64,000 nt of DNA from Prostheceraeus crozeri. Its lineage: Eukaryota > Platyhelminthes > Polycladida > Euryleptidae. Positions 10,278-19,785 of the stretch are shown piece after piece. The stretch is taken from positions 2,340,501 through 2,404,500 of the forward strand of contig CAJQUW010001043.1 of the NCBI GenBank assembly GCA_907163375.1, read 5' to 3'. The position numbers were made by a program, and so were the translations under genes. The notes under the pieces were generated by a model that saw only the letters and a program-made list of their open reading frames with translations, searched no databases and had not been told where the DNA came from. Within the stretch, counting starts at the first letter, position 1, and every line of letters begins with the position of its first letter.

Positions 10278-10733
10278 TTAGAAGTTATAGCAGCGTCGTC
10301 GTTTAGCGCCTGATGAATGATTAGAACCTCTGCGACGTTTGCGTGAATGCCTTTTGACTGAAGATCGCACCTTACCAGCTCCGCGATGTTTCCTCCTTCC
10401 TTTATTCATTCGTTTAGGTGATTTCTTTCCTTGAGTAATACCAGCAAAGGTCTGCTTCAATGTTTTTAAACCACGTTCCTTCCCACGATTCAACAAACTG
10501 CTCTTAAAACTTCTACCTCTGGAAAGATCACTAGCAACATCACCAGCAAAGCCAACGGCATTACTTAAAACATTTCGTTTTAAAGATCTTCCGACATTGG
10601 ATATGAGAGGTGCTACAACAGATTTCAGTGCACCAAGTATGCAACCTCCACGTTGGCGGCTAGCGCCGCTGTAAATTTGTCCTCCGCCACTTACATAGGA
10701 GGGTCGTGAATAAAATGAGGCAGTTGGATTCAT
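10278..10733 (-). CDS. Basic core-like or minor virion protein of the Polinton
   Basis: A 151-residue protein with a Gly/Ser-rich N-terminus, a mid segment CILGALKSVVAPLISNVG, and a very basic tail ending in runs of Arg, Lys and His (for example KRHSRKRRRG, GAKRRRC). The composition fits a DNA-condensing core or minor capsid protein like those of adenoviruses. Its stop lies two bases from the capsid-gene start. No enzymatic motif is visible. Confidence 0.55.
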   Translation of the reverse strand: MNPTASFYSRPSYVSGGGQIYSGASRQRGGCILGALKSVVAPLISNVGRSLKRNVLSNAVGFAGDVASDLSRGRSFKSSLLNRGKERGLKTLKQTFAGITQGKKSPKRMNKGRRKHRGAGKVRSSVKRHSRKRRRGSNHSSGAKRRRCYNF

Positions 10734-10774
10734 AGCTCAAACCCTAAACATTGTTAGTTACAACTTTGCATGAA

Positions 10775-12034
10775 TCACTGTCGATCACTTAGATGAAAGA
10801 TGTCGGCACGACGCATCCAAGAGTTCATACTTGAAGGATAACCAGTCCATTTAACAAGACACCATTCTTCACCTTGTCGTTTTTTACATCGAATGATTTT
10901 CTCTACCAAATATGTTTCACTTTCAGTGACTACCTCAATCTCAACGCGGTAAAAGCTACCCTCAATTTCTTCATTATCGTAATCTTTCAACTTGTAGGTG
11001 GTGGGCGAGTCTTTTTGATCAATCCTTGATACTGTAAATACCTCCTTTGTCCAATTCGGAAGGTACCCTTTAGCAAAAACACTCTTCACTTTTGAGATAC
11101 GAACTTTATCACCAATTTTCGCATCACTTTTCACATGAGTGCGTTTACGTTGGAATGATTCGCGCACTTTGTCTACATTGTCAGCATTTACATCTACTGG
11201 TCTGAGTCTAATAGAACGATGCATAGAGTGATTGTAGGCATGGAGTGTATCTTGTAGAACCTTTGTCCAATTTTGTGTCAAGTTGGCAGTAAAATGTCGC
11301 CACAAGCGATTTTTTAATGTGCGATTAAAACGTTAAACGAGTGCAGCTTTATAGGCACTCTTTACACTAAACAACTCAATGTCATGCCTCTCAAATAATC
11401 TTCTCACATGCTGATTTTCAAACTCTTTTCCTTGATCACTCTGAATTCTTTTTGGAATGCGACCTTCTCGAAAAATTGTTTGGAATGCTTTTGCTACTCC
11501 TTTCCCTTCTTTAGTTTTTAAAGGTTGAGCCCACGCATAACGCGAGAAAATATCAATGACGGTTAAAATAAAATTATTGCCCGAGTTATGTTTTGAAATG
11601 GAGGCAACATCACTCAAATCTGCTTGCCACTGTTCATCGATGTCATGAACAATATAATGGCGGGTGCGGTACTTCTTTTTCGCTTGTTTGTGGAGTGTAT
11701 AGGTAGCCTGACCCTTTAACCATCGTTTCACTTGTGATTGTGGAAGACCACTCGCTTTTGATAATTTCTTGATCGATGCAAATCCTGCCGGATGTTTTAC
11801 ATCATAATAGATTGACTTCAAACGTTCAGTCGATGACTCTTTTTCCTCCTTCTCATCTTTTTGTTTTCTTACCTTTCTACATTTACAACAATTGCAGCAT
11901 TTAGCTTTAGCGGTTTTGCGATCGTGTTCACATTGCTTAGGAGTTTCATTGTGAGAGCTGGCGCAGCAAGTGCAAGTGACAACGACACTCACCTCTGGCG
12001 GCTCATTACATGGCAAGCAACACATCTGCTTCAT
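10775..12034 (-). pseudogene. Polinton retroviral-type integrase with chromodomain, broken
   Basis: The N-terminal half is Cys-rich (several CC pairs). An rve core follows: WQADLSDVASISKHN with the first Asp, then FILTVIDIFSRYAW and SDQGKEFEN with the second Asp. The C-terminal half ends in a chromodomain, with YLVEKIIRCKKRQGEEWCLVK-type strands and WTGYPSSMNSW. This enzyme would integrate the element, and the chromodomain may steer target choice. It carries about one break. The start at 12034 follows the upstream stop by one base. Confidence 0.85.
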
Positions 12035-12035
12035 A

Positions 12036-12731
12036 TTAATAGTCTGAGAACATGTATTTCTTGGGAGGAGCTGTTTTACGTTTTCCTTTTACTAGTTTTA
12101 GTGGTGGTGTAGATCTACGTCGAGTTCTTCTTCTTCTTGTTTGCTTAGTGAGTGTGGGAGGGGATGTAGCAGGTGACGTCTTAAACCAATTTGTTGGCAT
12201 TTTCATCGTCTGAAGCATTGGAGTAGTAGCCACTGTTGAATCAAGTTCTTTCAATGTCTCATTATTCAAAGCAAATTTTGGTACATTATGCTTTTTCAAT
12301 AGTTTAAGAAAGTATGACCAACCAGGTGGAACATAGCCCTGACGGCGCTTTCTACGTGTCGCATACTGAATCAAGTCTTCATAACGTGAAGCATCAATCA
12401 CTTTATTTTCATCTGTAATGATTTCTCCTCTATCATTTACATTGAGATAGGGTTCAATACTATTGAAAAGAGATATGGTATGTGCGCGAGATGCTAAAGG
12501 TGTTGCAGTCGATACAGAGTCACTCATCTTATTCTTCAAGCTTTTCAATTGCTCAACAGTTTCCGATTGTAATAATACAGCACGATGTGGATCTTTGATG
12601 TGAACATTTTGCTGATAATCTATTTCTTTCCTATACATTTGATTTGCAAGAGGTTGCTTTACTTGCTGCATGGCAGTAAATTGTACATATTCATCCTGAG
12701 GAATAACAATCATGCGAGAATAAGAACTCAT
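12036..12731 (-). CDS. Conserved Polinton protein, function unknown (231 aa)
   Basis: No catalytic motif is visible. The middle has LNVNDRGEIITDENK and RRQGYVPPGWSYFLKLL, and the C-terminus is basic (TRRRRTRRRSTPP). Related sequences accompany the ATPase in other Polintons, so a packaging or minor-capsid role is plausible but inferred. Its start overlaps the ATPase stop by four bases (ATGA). Confidence 0.5.
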   Translation of the reverse strand: MSSYSRMIVIPQDEYVQFTAMQQVKQPLANQMYRKEIDYQQNVHIKDPHRAVLLQSETVEQLKSLKNKMSDSVSTATPLASRAHTISLFNSIEPYLNVNDRGEIITDENKVIDASRYEDLIQYATRRKRRQGYVPPGWSYFLKLLKKHNVPKFALNNETLKELDSTVATTPMLQTMKMPTNWFKTSPATSPPTLTKQTRRRRTRRRSTPPLKLVKGKRKTAPPKKYMFSDY

Positions 12732-13393
12732 AGTTTGTAGATAATCATGGGAGTTTTCAAAATATCACTTCGAAATCTAAATTCTTCCGGACACTCTTGC
12801 GTAAAATCAATGAATAAGTAACCGTGTGGTTTTTTAGTAGGTTCTTGAAAAATTTCAATTAAGGCTTTTGATCCTCTGGGTGCAACTTGTCGCGCTAAAA
12901 TTTCAAATTGACTTTTATCTCGCGGATTCTTGAAAATAGCATAATAGTGTGTATTCAGGTTTCGTGTACGAGCTTCTTTTCCATCAGGAAACAAATTTTG
13001 TGTGATATAGATGATAAAGCACCTTTTATGATGTTCTGCGCGAGTAAACATATCTGTAACATCTTTTGAATTCTTACTTTCTTTTAATAAATCATCCAAT
13101 ACAACAACATCATTAGACTGAAGTTTATCCACTGGAATAATTCCTTCATGTCGAATAAAGTTGCGACTTTGCAATTCCTGAAACAGCGACGGTTGATAAA
13201 TACCATAACACCAAATCACTCGACTGATAGGTTCCTTAAACAACTCCCTTCTTTTATCCAATAAATTCAGCGTGAAAACAGTTTTACCTGCATGAGATGG
13301 ACCTGATACAGTCAGAACTTTATCACATTGAAGTCTGAAATCCATTATAATACTTTGAGATTCAACATTTGCATAATTAAAGTCTAGAGCCAA
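12728..13393 (-). CDS. Polinton genome-packaging ATPase (FtsK/HerA type)
   Basis: A 221-residue P-loop ATPase. Walker A is GPSHAGKT near residue 31, Walker B is VVVLDDL near residue 95, and a YITQN sensor-like stretch lies near residue 130. The length and motif spacing fit the packaging ATPases of Polintons, virophages and adenovirus-like elements, which pump DNA into the capsid. The frame is open over its full length. It overlaps the upstream basic-protein gene by 17 bases and the downstream gene by 4. Confidence 0.85.
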   Translation of the reverse strand: MALDFNYANVESQSIIMDFRLQCDKVLTVSGPSHAGKTVFTLNLLDKRRELFKEPISRVIWCYGIYQPSLFQELQSRNFIRHEGIIPVDKLQSNDVVVLDDLLKESKNSKDVTDMFTRAEHHKRCFIIYITQNLFPDGKEARTRNLNTHYYAIFKNPRDKSQFEILARQVAPRGSKALIEIFQEPTKKPHGYLFIDFTQECPEEFRFRSDILKTPMIIYKL

Positions 13394-13742
13394 AGATATT
13401 ACCCAATACGTTGCCCACGATAGGAGCTAGCATCGGTAGTAACACTGGAAGGAAACCGCCCTTTTGTGTTAGAGTTTTCCTCTTTCTTTGAAGGGTGACT
13501 TTATGATTGGAGATGAAACGCAATTTCGTAGCATATCGCTTAAGTAACTTTCGTTGTTTTGGTGCTAATTTCTTCGTCCTCAACTTTCTCACATGAGAAA
13601 TAATTTCACGAATGAATTTATCGTTAGCATGTCGTATAGCATTGTATCGCTGATCTGCTTTCATTCGTCGGAGAGCTTGAGTGGCTGAAGAAAACTTTGA
13701 AGACTTTTGACTTTTACGTTTCGTCATTTTACGTTTCGCCAT
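13377..13742 (-). CDS. Basic pX-like small virion protein
   Basis: A 121-residue protein, strongly basic from the start (MAKRKMTKRKSQK), with a C-terminal hydrophobic GGFLPVLLPMLAPIVGNVL segment. The GGFLP.L.P pattern recalls the core peptide pX and pVI region of adenoviruses and is common next to Polinton ATPases. It probably binds DNA in the particle; this is inference from composition and context. Confidence 0.6.
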   Translation of the reverse strand: MAKRKMTKRKSQKSSKFSSATQALRRMKADQRYNAIRHANDKFIREIISHVRKLRTKKLAPKQRKLLKRYATKLRFISNHKVTLQRKRKTLTQKGGFLPVLLPMLAPIVGNVLGNIFGSRL

Positions 13743-13793
13743 TTTCCGTGTTAGTCTTTGCTAAAACCTGTATTTACCACATTTGCATAGGTA

Positions 13794-14123
13794 CTAACTA
13801 TTGCGGCATAAGTGACACTCGAAATGAGCAATATCACAGTGGTTACATTTGCAAAGTTGAATGCAATTACATATGAAACAGCGTTGACAAAAAGCATGCT
13901 TACATCTCTTGAAGATGCGCTTTTCATTTCCATCCTTTCGCTTACATACATCGCAACACATAGTTTCACCATTACTGATGTCTATAGCAAGTCTTTTTGA
14001 AGATTTGAATTTGCTAGCCTTTTCTAAATAATAGACGCATGTACAGAAGGAATATACTTCGAGAGTGAGCAGACATAGCTCGAAAACCAGTTGTGCTACA
14101 ATCAAGTACCACTGAATTTTCAA
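13794..14123 (-). CDS. Membrane-anchored zinc-finger protein of the Polinton
   Basis: A 109-residue protein with one N-terminal hydrophobic helix (about residues 5-32). A Cys/His-rich domain (about 56-106) follows: CCDVCKRK, CKHAFCQRCF, then CKCNHCDIAHFECHLC. The spacing is RING-like but not canonical. A related Cys-rich frame lies at 19537-19785 in the same element. A membrane-tethered RING-type ligase would fit, as seen in some large DNA viruses, but ligase activity is not shown. It overlaps the upstream gene by four bases (ATGA). Confidence 0.5.
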   Translation of the reverse strand: MKIQWYLIVAQLVFELCLLTLEVYSFCTCVYYLEKASKFKSSKRLAIDISNGETMCCDVCKRKDGNEKRIFKRCKHAFCQRCFICNCIQLCKCNHCDIAHFECHLCRNS

Positions 14124-14530
14124 TTTTTCTTTATAGAAAGTTGAATGTGAATATCTGAAATCGCTTCAATCACTAGACTGCTGCCATGATGGTTAAATGC
14201 GTTAAGACGTTCAGCAATTTTTATCATATGTCTTTTAAAAAATTCTTCGGGGTGATCTACCACTTCCATTGAATAAGAAGCAAAATGGAAAGAGCGACTT
14301 TCCACCTCTTCCTTTCCAAAATGACTAAACTTAATTTTGGCAACTAATCGCGCCATGACAATGCTATCAGAGAATGTATTCATTAACTCTAGAAATAGAG
14401 TGCTAGCATCATCGACCACTGCTTCGATGTCGGTCGCATCTTTATGAAAATTTATCACATAATCTTTAACAGCTCCTTTTAAACTTTGCCTATGAAAATG
14501 TAATGTTCCGCAGTCGTTTGAGAAAGACAT
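14120..14530 (-). CDS. Polinton accessory protein, 136 aa, unknown function
   Basis: A compact acidic and hydrophobic protein ending in NHHGSSLVIEAISDIHIQLS. A similar ending (GSGW-like turn, then a hydrophobic strand) appears in small proteins encoded beside polymerase B in other Polintons. No enzyme motif is visible. Tight spacing places it in the same transcription block as the zinc-finger and membrane genes. Confidence 0.4.
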   Translation of the reverse strand: MSFSNDCGTLHFHRQSLKGAVKDYVINFHKDATDIEAVVDDASTLFLELMNTFSDSIVMARLVAKIKFSHFGKEEVESRSFHFASYSMEVVDHPEEFFKRHMIKIAERLNAFNHHGSSLVIEAISDIHIQLSIKKN

Positions 14531-14805
14531 GATCGCCCTTTATCTAACCCATCTATTGCATGAAAACAACTCTTCTCATAGTAACATTTATTGAATAACT
14601 GTAACAAGTATGCATTATAAATCAATGGTTTGAAACAGATAAAATAGATACAGCTGGTAACTATCATACAGCGAGCAATGATGACCATATAGGACTTTGG
14701 CAGTGTTGAGGTAAGGAGGAAAGAAGCATTGGTTATGAACGTAGCTACTACAACGAATAGACAAAATAGGAACACACAAATCCTTAAAACGTTTAGTGAC
14801 TTCAT
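14479..14805 (-). CDS. Polinton membrane protein, 108 aa
   Basis: Two hydrophobic helices are visible, about residues 6-30 (VLRICVFLFCLFVVVATFI) and about 40-60 (VIIARCMIVTSCIYFICF). It overlaps the next gene by about 50 bases. The Ty3/Gypsy insertion (duplication at 14826-14830) sits about 20 bases upstream of its start, in what would be its 5' region. Confidence 0.4.
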   Translation of the reverse strand: MKSLNVLRICVFLFCLFVVVATFITNASFLLTSTLPKSYMVIIARCMIVTSCIYFICFKPLIYNAYLLQLFNKCYYEKSCFHAIDGLDKGRSCLSQTTAEHYIFIGKV

Positions 14806-14830
14806 GATAATGTTGATTCACTCTACTATC

Positions 14831-14955
14831 TGTGACGCTAAGCCGTATACATGATGACAGGCAAAACAAGCTTGAGTCAAGCGTGATACGTAACTGACGT
14901 ATATTTAAAACTGAATGCACTCAAACAAACATATAATGTTCATAGATATATCACA
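14831..14955 (-). repeat. 3' LTR of the Ty3/Gypsy element
   Basis: 125 bp, identical to 19040-19164. On the element's own strand it follows a short purine-rich tract (AAGGGGCG). It is unusually short for a Gypsy LTR. Confidence 0.93.
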
Positions 14956-15008
14956 CGCGCCCCTTACAAAAGATCATGATTAATAAAGTTAGCATGTATT
15001 CTTACATA

Positions 15009-18000
15009 TCAGTCATCTATGGTAATTTCGTAATCGTTTAGGTAAGCTGGGGGTCGTCGGTTGCGAACCGGTCTAACTGACCGTGCGAGATGAGTCGGGG
15101 CTGAATCAGACGCGACATCAACGATGTCTCTATCCCCGTTTTGCTCTGAATGTTCACTCGAAGGCACTGAGGTTAGTCCGTCGATAGGATTTTCGACACT
15201 TGGTATTGGTGAAACACGAGCAGTGGAAATTCGATCAACACTGCCATCCACGTCCACGCGAACGACGTGGGGGCTCACCTGCTCCACCACGACACCTGTC
15301 TTCCCAGGGGGCTGCAACTTCGTCGTAACCGGTGACTTGATGACCACTTCCGTTCCTTGAGGGAATGACCGATCGTTGGTAAAACGGTAATCGTTCGCGC
15401 GCCTCCTTCTTTTCACAATATTGTGTGCTGCAGTTGAGGAATCTGAGTGTATGTCGATGAAGCGATCACTTAGAGGAGGAAGGGAAAGGTCCTTCACTCG
15501 AAAAGACAAGAAAAGTTCAGACGGCGTATAACCGGTCGTCGAATGTTTTTCGTTTCTGTACGCAAGAAGTGCAGTGGGCAGAACACAAGTCCACTTGTTC
15601 GGGGGCAAGTCACGTTCACACAAAAGGGACTTTATCTTCCGTTGAATTGTTCCATTAAACCTCTCGCACAATCCGTTCGATGAAGGGCGATAAGCTGTGG
15701 TTGAAAGCTTCTTGATCTGGAAATTCTGAAGATATTTCCAGAAGTGTCTGCTCTGAAATTGTGTACCCCTGTCGGTAAGAAGAGAGTCGGGGAATCCATA
15801 GCGGGCAAAAAGGTCCCTAAACTTAGCTACAAGGGTTTCTGTGGACATATTTTTAACTGGATACACTTCAGGGAATCTTGAAAATGCGTCGATAATAACA
15901 AGCATGTACTTAAATCCTTCGTCTGAGGGTAGAGGGCCTATATAGTCCGCTGCTAGCATTTGCATGGGGGCATCTAGTAGATATGGCTTTAGGTGGGCGC
16001 TGACAAAGCGGGGTTTTGTCAAGGAACATATTCTGCAATTTCCTATAAAGGTTGTGACATCTGTCTTCATCTTAGGCCAAAAGTACGAATCTGTCAATTT
16101 AGAGAGCATTGGCTCGATTCCTTGATGTCCATAGTGAGCAGAAGTGAGTATCTTACAACGGAGATGAGACGGTATAAATAGTCTTTTACCAAAAGAAAGA
16201 ATTCCTTCATCATTAATGGTAAACTTCTTTCGCACTGACCAGAGTGAATTACTGACATTAAGTGGTTTGCGACTATACATTTTTTGAATAGCTGAGATCA
16301 ACTCACACGATTCAATATCAGACAACTGACTCTTACTTATTTCTCCACTCGTCAGTCTAATTTCTATATCATCGTCGACTTCGGCTATAGAGTTGATACG
16401 AGAAAGAGTGTCGGCCACCACATTATCTTCTCCAGGAATATACTGTACGTCAAATGTAAAATCGGAAACACTTATCCTCCATCTGTGTACTTTTGCAGAT
16501 ACAGCATTAGTCTCAAATAGGTATTTGAGAGGTTTATGATCACTAAGCACTGTGAATTGGCGGGCAAGAAGAAATGTTCTCAGCTTCTGAATCGACCAGA
16601 TTATCGCATATGCCTCTTTATCAAGTGTGCTCCAACGTCGCTGAGTGTCATCCAATTTTTTGCTGATAAAGCAAAGCGGTTGTCTCTTAGAGTTCATGAG
16701 ACAGCCGGCAACATGGCCATCAGAAGCATCGGTATGTAAATAGAGTTTCTCATCCGGCAATGGCAAATCAAGTATGCATTTAGATAACTCGTCTTTAACT
16801 CGATTGAACGATTCTAATGCAGATTTAGTCCACATCAATTTCTCGGCTTTCACAAGATCATAAAGCTCGCTAGTCAGAGCGGAATAGTTATGAACGTAGT
16901 TCCTGAAAAAGTTTCCCATTCCCAAGAATCGCTGTAGCTGTTTAATAGTCGATGGTGTTGGGAAATTAGTTACAGCTTCGGTGCGCTCCGGGTCAGGTCT
17001 TATCTTCCCATCATGGATGTGGAACCCAAGAAAGGACACTGAATCCTTGTAAAATGCACATTTTTTCCGGTTTAGAGTTAAATTGAACTCGCGAATTCTT
17101 TCAAAGACTTCCTGCAGAACCTTGTCATGTTGTTCTATATCTGGAGCGTGGATAAGCACATCATCGAGGTAGACACAAATGCCATTAATTCCCTTAAAAA
17201 CATGGCTCATTACGCGGTTACACAAACTCACTGCATTTTTTAAACCGAAAGGACAACGGTTGAACTCGTACAACTCTCCGAACGCAAAAAAAGCTGTATA
17301 TTCTTGGTCATGTTTAGCAAGGGGAAGCTGGTAGTAAAATTGAGAAAAATCAAGTGTCGAGAAAATTTTGCTGCCTCCGATTCGTTGGATCAACTCTTCA
17401 ACATTAGATGTGGGGAAAGCATCTAGCTTTGTCTGGCTATTAACAGGACGGTAATCGATTGCGAGACGGTGCCCTCCAGACCGCTTAGAAACAACAACAG
17501 GCATATGACGCCATGATGACCTAGACCTGTGAATGATTCCCTCGGAGAGAAGATATTCAATCTGTTCCTTACATACAGCTTCGTGAAGTGGGGAAAATCT
17601 CCTTATTTTTGATTGAAAAGGCTTGCTATCTTCATGAAGATTGATGATAGGGGGGATTTCACCATTATATGAGGCTTCCTTCAAAGGTTTATCGAAAACG
17701 TCCTTATATTCTTGCATCAAGTTAGGTACTGAGCTGATTGCCAATACTAAGTCAAGATCTGGACCGGTCTCGTTCAACTTCAAATTACGAAAGTTATTCA
17801 AGACATTCATACCAAGAAGACAATCAGCCGACTCTGGTACCCAATCTGCCACGTAAAGATAAGTTTCAATTGTGATACCACCAACAGAAAGTGGACCTTG
17901 TATTGCATGCCGGTAAGTCTCTAGCTTTCCATTACCCATAGTTGCTGAGTGGTTGACAGGTACCATTCCCGGACTCAAACCTAACCTGTTAATAAATTTG

Positions 18001-18968
18001 CGGGAAACTAAACTAATTGTCGCACCACTATCAACCAGTCCGACTAAATCACTGTCATAAAAAGAGCACTCGACTCTGCGAATTTTTCCTTCTCTATCAA
18101 CTGAGGTATTCTCACGACTCAAATTCGAAACAGAAAATATTGAACTGACGGATTTGGGGTTAGAACTGCGTTGCCTGTGGTCATCCTCACTGTCCGAAGA
18201 CCTAGATCTGTACTGTTTCCGACGTAACAAAAAACAATTTTTCTTGATGTGTCCAACTTTTTTACAATAATTGCAAACAGGTCTGCCGTTGTTTGAAAAG
18301 GAAAAATGAACTGCACGGTCATGTTGAACTGACGGAGAACGAGAGATCCGAGCTTTGGAACGAGACGGTCGAGGACTAGTAGTCAAAGAGAGAACTTCCG
18401 TGGACTTTGTCACACCTGCTGTTCTTATTTGTTCAGCCTTTATGTTACCGCTTTCATGTGCAACGGCCAACTGAATAGCCTTATCTAGTGTCAGTTTGTT
18501 TTCTGACAACAGTCTAGTCCTTAACTGATCAGACGTCAATCCAAGGATCAACTGATCTCTAATATTCTGATTGTATATGCTATCTGTTTTCGCATCGTCA
18601 AACTCACATAATCTGCCTTGTCTATGCAAATCATTAACAAAAGACATAACGTTGTCATCTTGGACCATCTTACGAAACTGATATCTCTCATAGCTCAGAT
18701 TCTTTTTTGGAATAAAATGTGATTTCAAAGCATCTCGTAAGTTTTCATATGGATCTTTAGAAACATCGTAAGACAAGCCAGAAATGATTTTCAATGCATC
18801 CCCGCCGATGCAGTTCAAAAGAAGAGCGTGTTTCTGTGGTGAGTCTAAAGTCGTACCTATCTGAACGACTGTCAAATAATTTTCAAAAGTCAGCAGCCAC
18901 TCTTCGAAATCTTTGGGATTGCCTGTTATGTTCAGGTCTCTTGGGGGTTTACCCATGAACGATGCCAT
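15009..18968 (-). CDS. Ty3/Gypsy Gag-Pol in one frame (1319 aa)
   Basis: Domains in order: a Gag-like N-terminus; a CCHC knuckle (CNYCKKVGHIKKNC, near residue 232); aspartic protease (LVDSGATISLVS); reverse transcriptase with a YLDD centre; RNase H (TDASDGHVAG); a zinc-binding HHCC region (HYGHQG to CRIC); and an integrase core with ADYIGPL, TDRGTQFQS and SNGLCERFN. Gag and Pol are fused with no frameshift, as in several Gypsy lineages. The order RT, RNase H, integrase places it in Ty3/Gypsy. Confidence 0.95.
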   Translation of the reverse strand: MASFMGKPPRDLNITGNPKDFEEWLLTFENYLTVVQIGTTLDSPQKHALLLNCIGGDALKIISGLSYDVSKDPYENLRDALKSHFIPKKNLSYERYQFRKMVQDDNVMSFVNDLHRQGRLCEFDDAKTDSIYNQNIRDQLILGLTSDQLRTRLLSENKLTLDKAIQLAVAHESGNIKAEQIRTAGVTKSTEVLSLTTSPRPSRSKARISRSPSVQHDRAVHFSFSNNGRPVCNYCKKVGHIKKNCFLLRRKQYRSRSSDSEDDHRQRSSNPKSVSSIFSVSNLSRENTSVDREGKIRRVECSFYDSDLVGLVDSGATISLVSRKFINRLGLSPGMVPVNHSATMGNGKLETYRHAIQGPLSVGGITIETYLYVADWVPESADCLLGMNVLNNFRNLKLNETGPDLDLVLAISSVPNLMQEYKDVFDKPLKEASYNGEIPPIINLHEDSKPFQSKIRRFSPLHEAVCKEQIEYLLSEGIIHRSRSSWRHMPVVVSKRSGGHRLAIDYRPVNSQTKLDAFPTSNVEELIQRIGGSKIFSTLDFSQFYYQLPLAKHDQEYTAFFAFGELYEFNRCPFGLKNAVSLCNRVMSHVFKGINGICVYLDDVLIHAPDIEQHDKVLQEVFERIREFNLTLNRKKCAFYKDSVSFLGFHIHDGKIRPDPERTEAVTNFPTPSTIKQLQRFLGMGNFFRNYVHNYSALTSELYDLVKAEKLMWTKSALESFNRVKDELSKCILDLPLPDEKLYLHTDASDGHVAGCLMNSKRQPLCFISKKLDDTQRRWSTLDKEAYAIIWSIQKLRTFLLARQFTVLSDHKPLKYLFETNAVSAKVHRWRISVSDFTFDVQYIPGEDNVVADTLSRINSIAEVDDDIEIRLTSGEISKSQLSDIESCELISAIQKMYSRKPLNVSNSLWSVRKKFTINDEGILSFGKRLFIPSHLRCKILTSAHYGHQGIEPMLSKLTDSYFWPKMKTDVTTFIGNCRICSLTKPRFVSAHLKPYLLDAPMQMLAADYIGPLPSDEGFKYMLVIIDAFSRFPEVYPVKNMSTETLVAKFRDLFARYGFPDSLLTDRGTQFQSRHFWKYLQNFQIKKLSTTAYRPSSNGLCERFNGTIQRKIKSLLCERDLPPNKWTCVLPTALLAYRNEKHSTTGYTPSELFLSFRVKDLSLPPLSDRFIDIHSDSSTAAHNIVKRRRRANDYRFTNDRSFPQGTEVVIKSPVTTKLQPPGKTGVVVEQVSPHVVRVDVDGSVDRISTARVSPIPSVENPIDGLTSVPSSEHSEQNGDRDIVDVASDSAPTHLARSVRPVRNRRPPAYLNDYEITIDD

Positions 18969-19039
18969 TAAGACTTATGGATCAATAACAATTATAATTC
19001 ATGAGCAAATAAATCAAAAATCCTGATCGCAACGCCAAA

Positions 19040-19164
19040 TGTGACGCTAAGCCGTATACATGATGACAGGCAAAACAAGCTTGAGTCAAGCGTGATACGT
19101 AACTGACGTATATTTAAAACTGAATGCACTCAAACAAACATATAATGTTCATAGATATATCACA
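19040..19164 (-). repeat. 5' LTR of the Ty3/Gypsy element
   Basis: 125 bp, identical to the other LTR. It presumably carries the element's promoter. Confidence 0.93.
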
Positions 19165-19484
19165 CTATCCCAAGTTGGGAGCAAAATGTCATCAATGATT
19201 AGATTGGGAAATACTTTCCTCTCCTTACCAGGATTATTACAAAAGATGCGTATAACATTGAAAGCAGCTAACCATCGTTTAAAGTCAATAAGAAGAGCAC
19301 TCTCACAAGAAAAGCCATAGTCTTGCAAATATTTTAGATTAAGTCCATGAATGTGCTTTCTCGCCCATTGATCAACATTGGGATCGCAGTTGGCATGTTG
19401 ATGATATACACTAACAATCTGATATGTCCAATTGTTCATAGCAATAGCACTGAGCTCCTGTACAGGTTCACCCTCACAATCCAT
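19165..19484 (-). CDS. Polinton DnaQ-like 3'-5' exonuclease-type protein
   Basis: About 107 residues. The start MDCEGEPVQELSAIAM fits the DxE Exo I motif of DEDD exonucleases, and ARKHIHGLN fits the HGI-type block that follows in DnaQ-like proteins. The rest (YGFSCESALLIDFKRWL) is an alpha-helical region. Related frames occur in other Polintons. A proofreading or RNase H-like nuclease role is inferred. The frame runs up to the Gypsy insertion at its 3' side. Confidence 0.5.
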
Positions 19485-19536
19485 AAAAATGATGATAGAA
19501 GCCTAAAACGGAAATTTACACATCTAAGGAAACGTT

Positions 19537-19785
19537 CTATAACATATTACAAAATGAAGAATTACATCGATGCTTTTCACGACAAAATACACAAATGATA
19601 TGATGGCAACGAAGAAGTAAAATGTATCTAATTAGACCACGTCTACGACACTCAAAGCACATAAGCGAATTGTCATAGGGTAGAGTTAGGAAAGGACTAG
19701 TAATTCTCCTTCTTTGATTTGCGTTTTGAGGCAGCATTCTTCTCCGACTTGCGCTTCGTACCACTGCTGTTAAGGATTTGATCAA
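19537..19785 (-). CDS. Cys-rich zinc-finger protein of the Polinton
   Basis: An 82-residue frame with a basic N-terminus and a Cys/His cluster: CFECRRRG, then LLRCHHIICVFCREKHRC and a final C. The pattern is RING-like and resembles the zinc domain of the 13794-14123 product, so the element may carry two related genes. Overlapping short frames at 19697-19894 could be alternative coding; this region is not resolved. Confidence 0.4.
   Translation of the reverse strand: MIKSLTAVVRSASRRRMLPQNANQRRRITSPFLTLPYDNSLMCFECRRRGLIRYILLLRCHHIICVFCREKHRCNSSFCNML

Larger units (their letters stand above)
14826..19169 (-). mobile_element. Ty3/Gypsy LTR retrotransposon, young, looks whole
   Basis: LTRs at 14831-14955 and 19040-19164 are 125 bp each, run TG to CA, and are identical as read here. 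The 5-bp target duplication CTATC lies at 14826-14830 and 19165-19169. On the minus strand the 5' LTR (19040-19164) is followed by TTTGGCGTTGCGATC, a primer-binding-site-like stretch beginning at TGG. A purine-rich tract lies beside the 3' LTR. Identical LTRs mean a recent insertion. No break is obvious. Confidence 0.95.
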
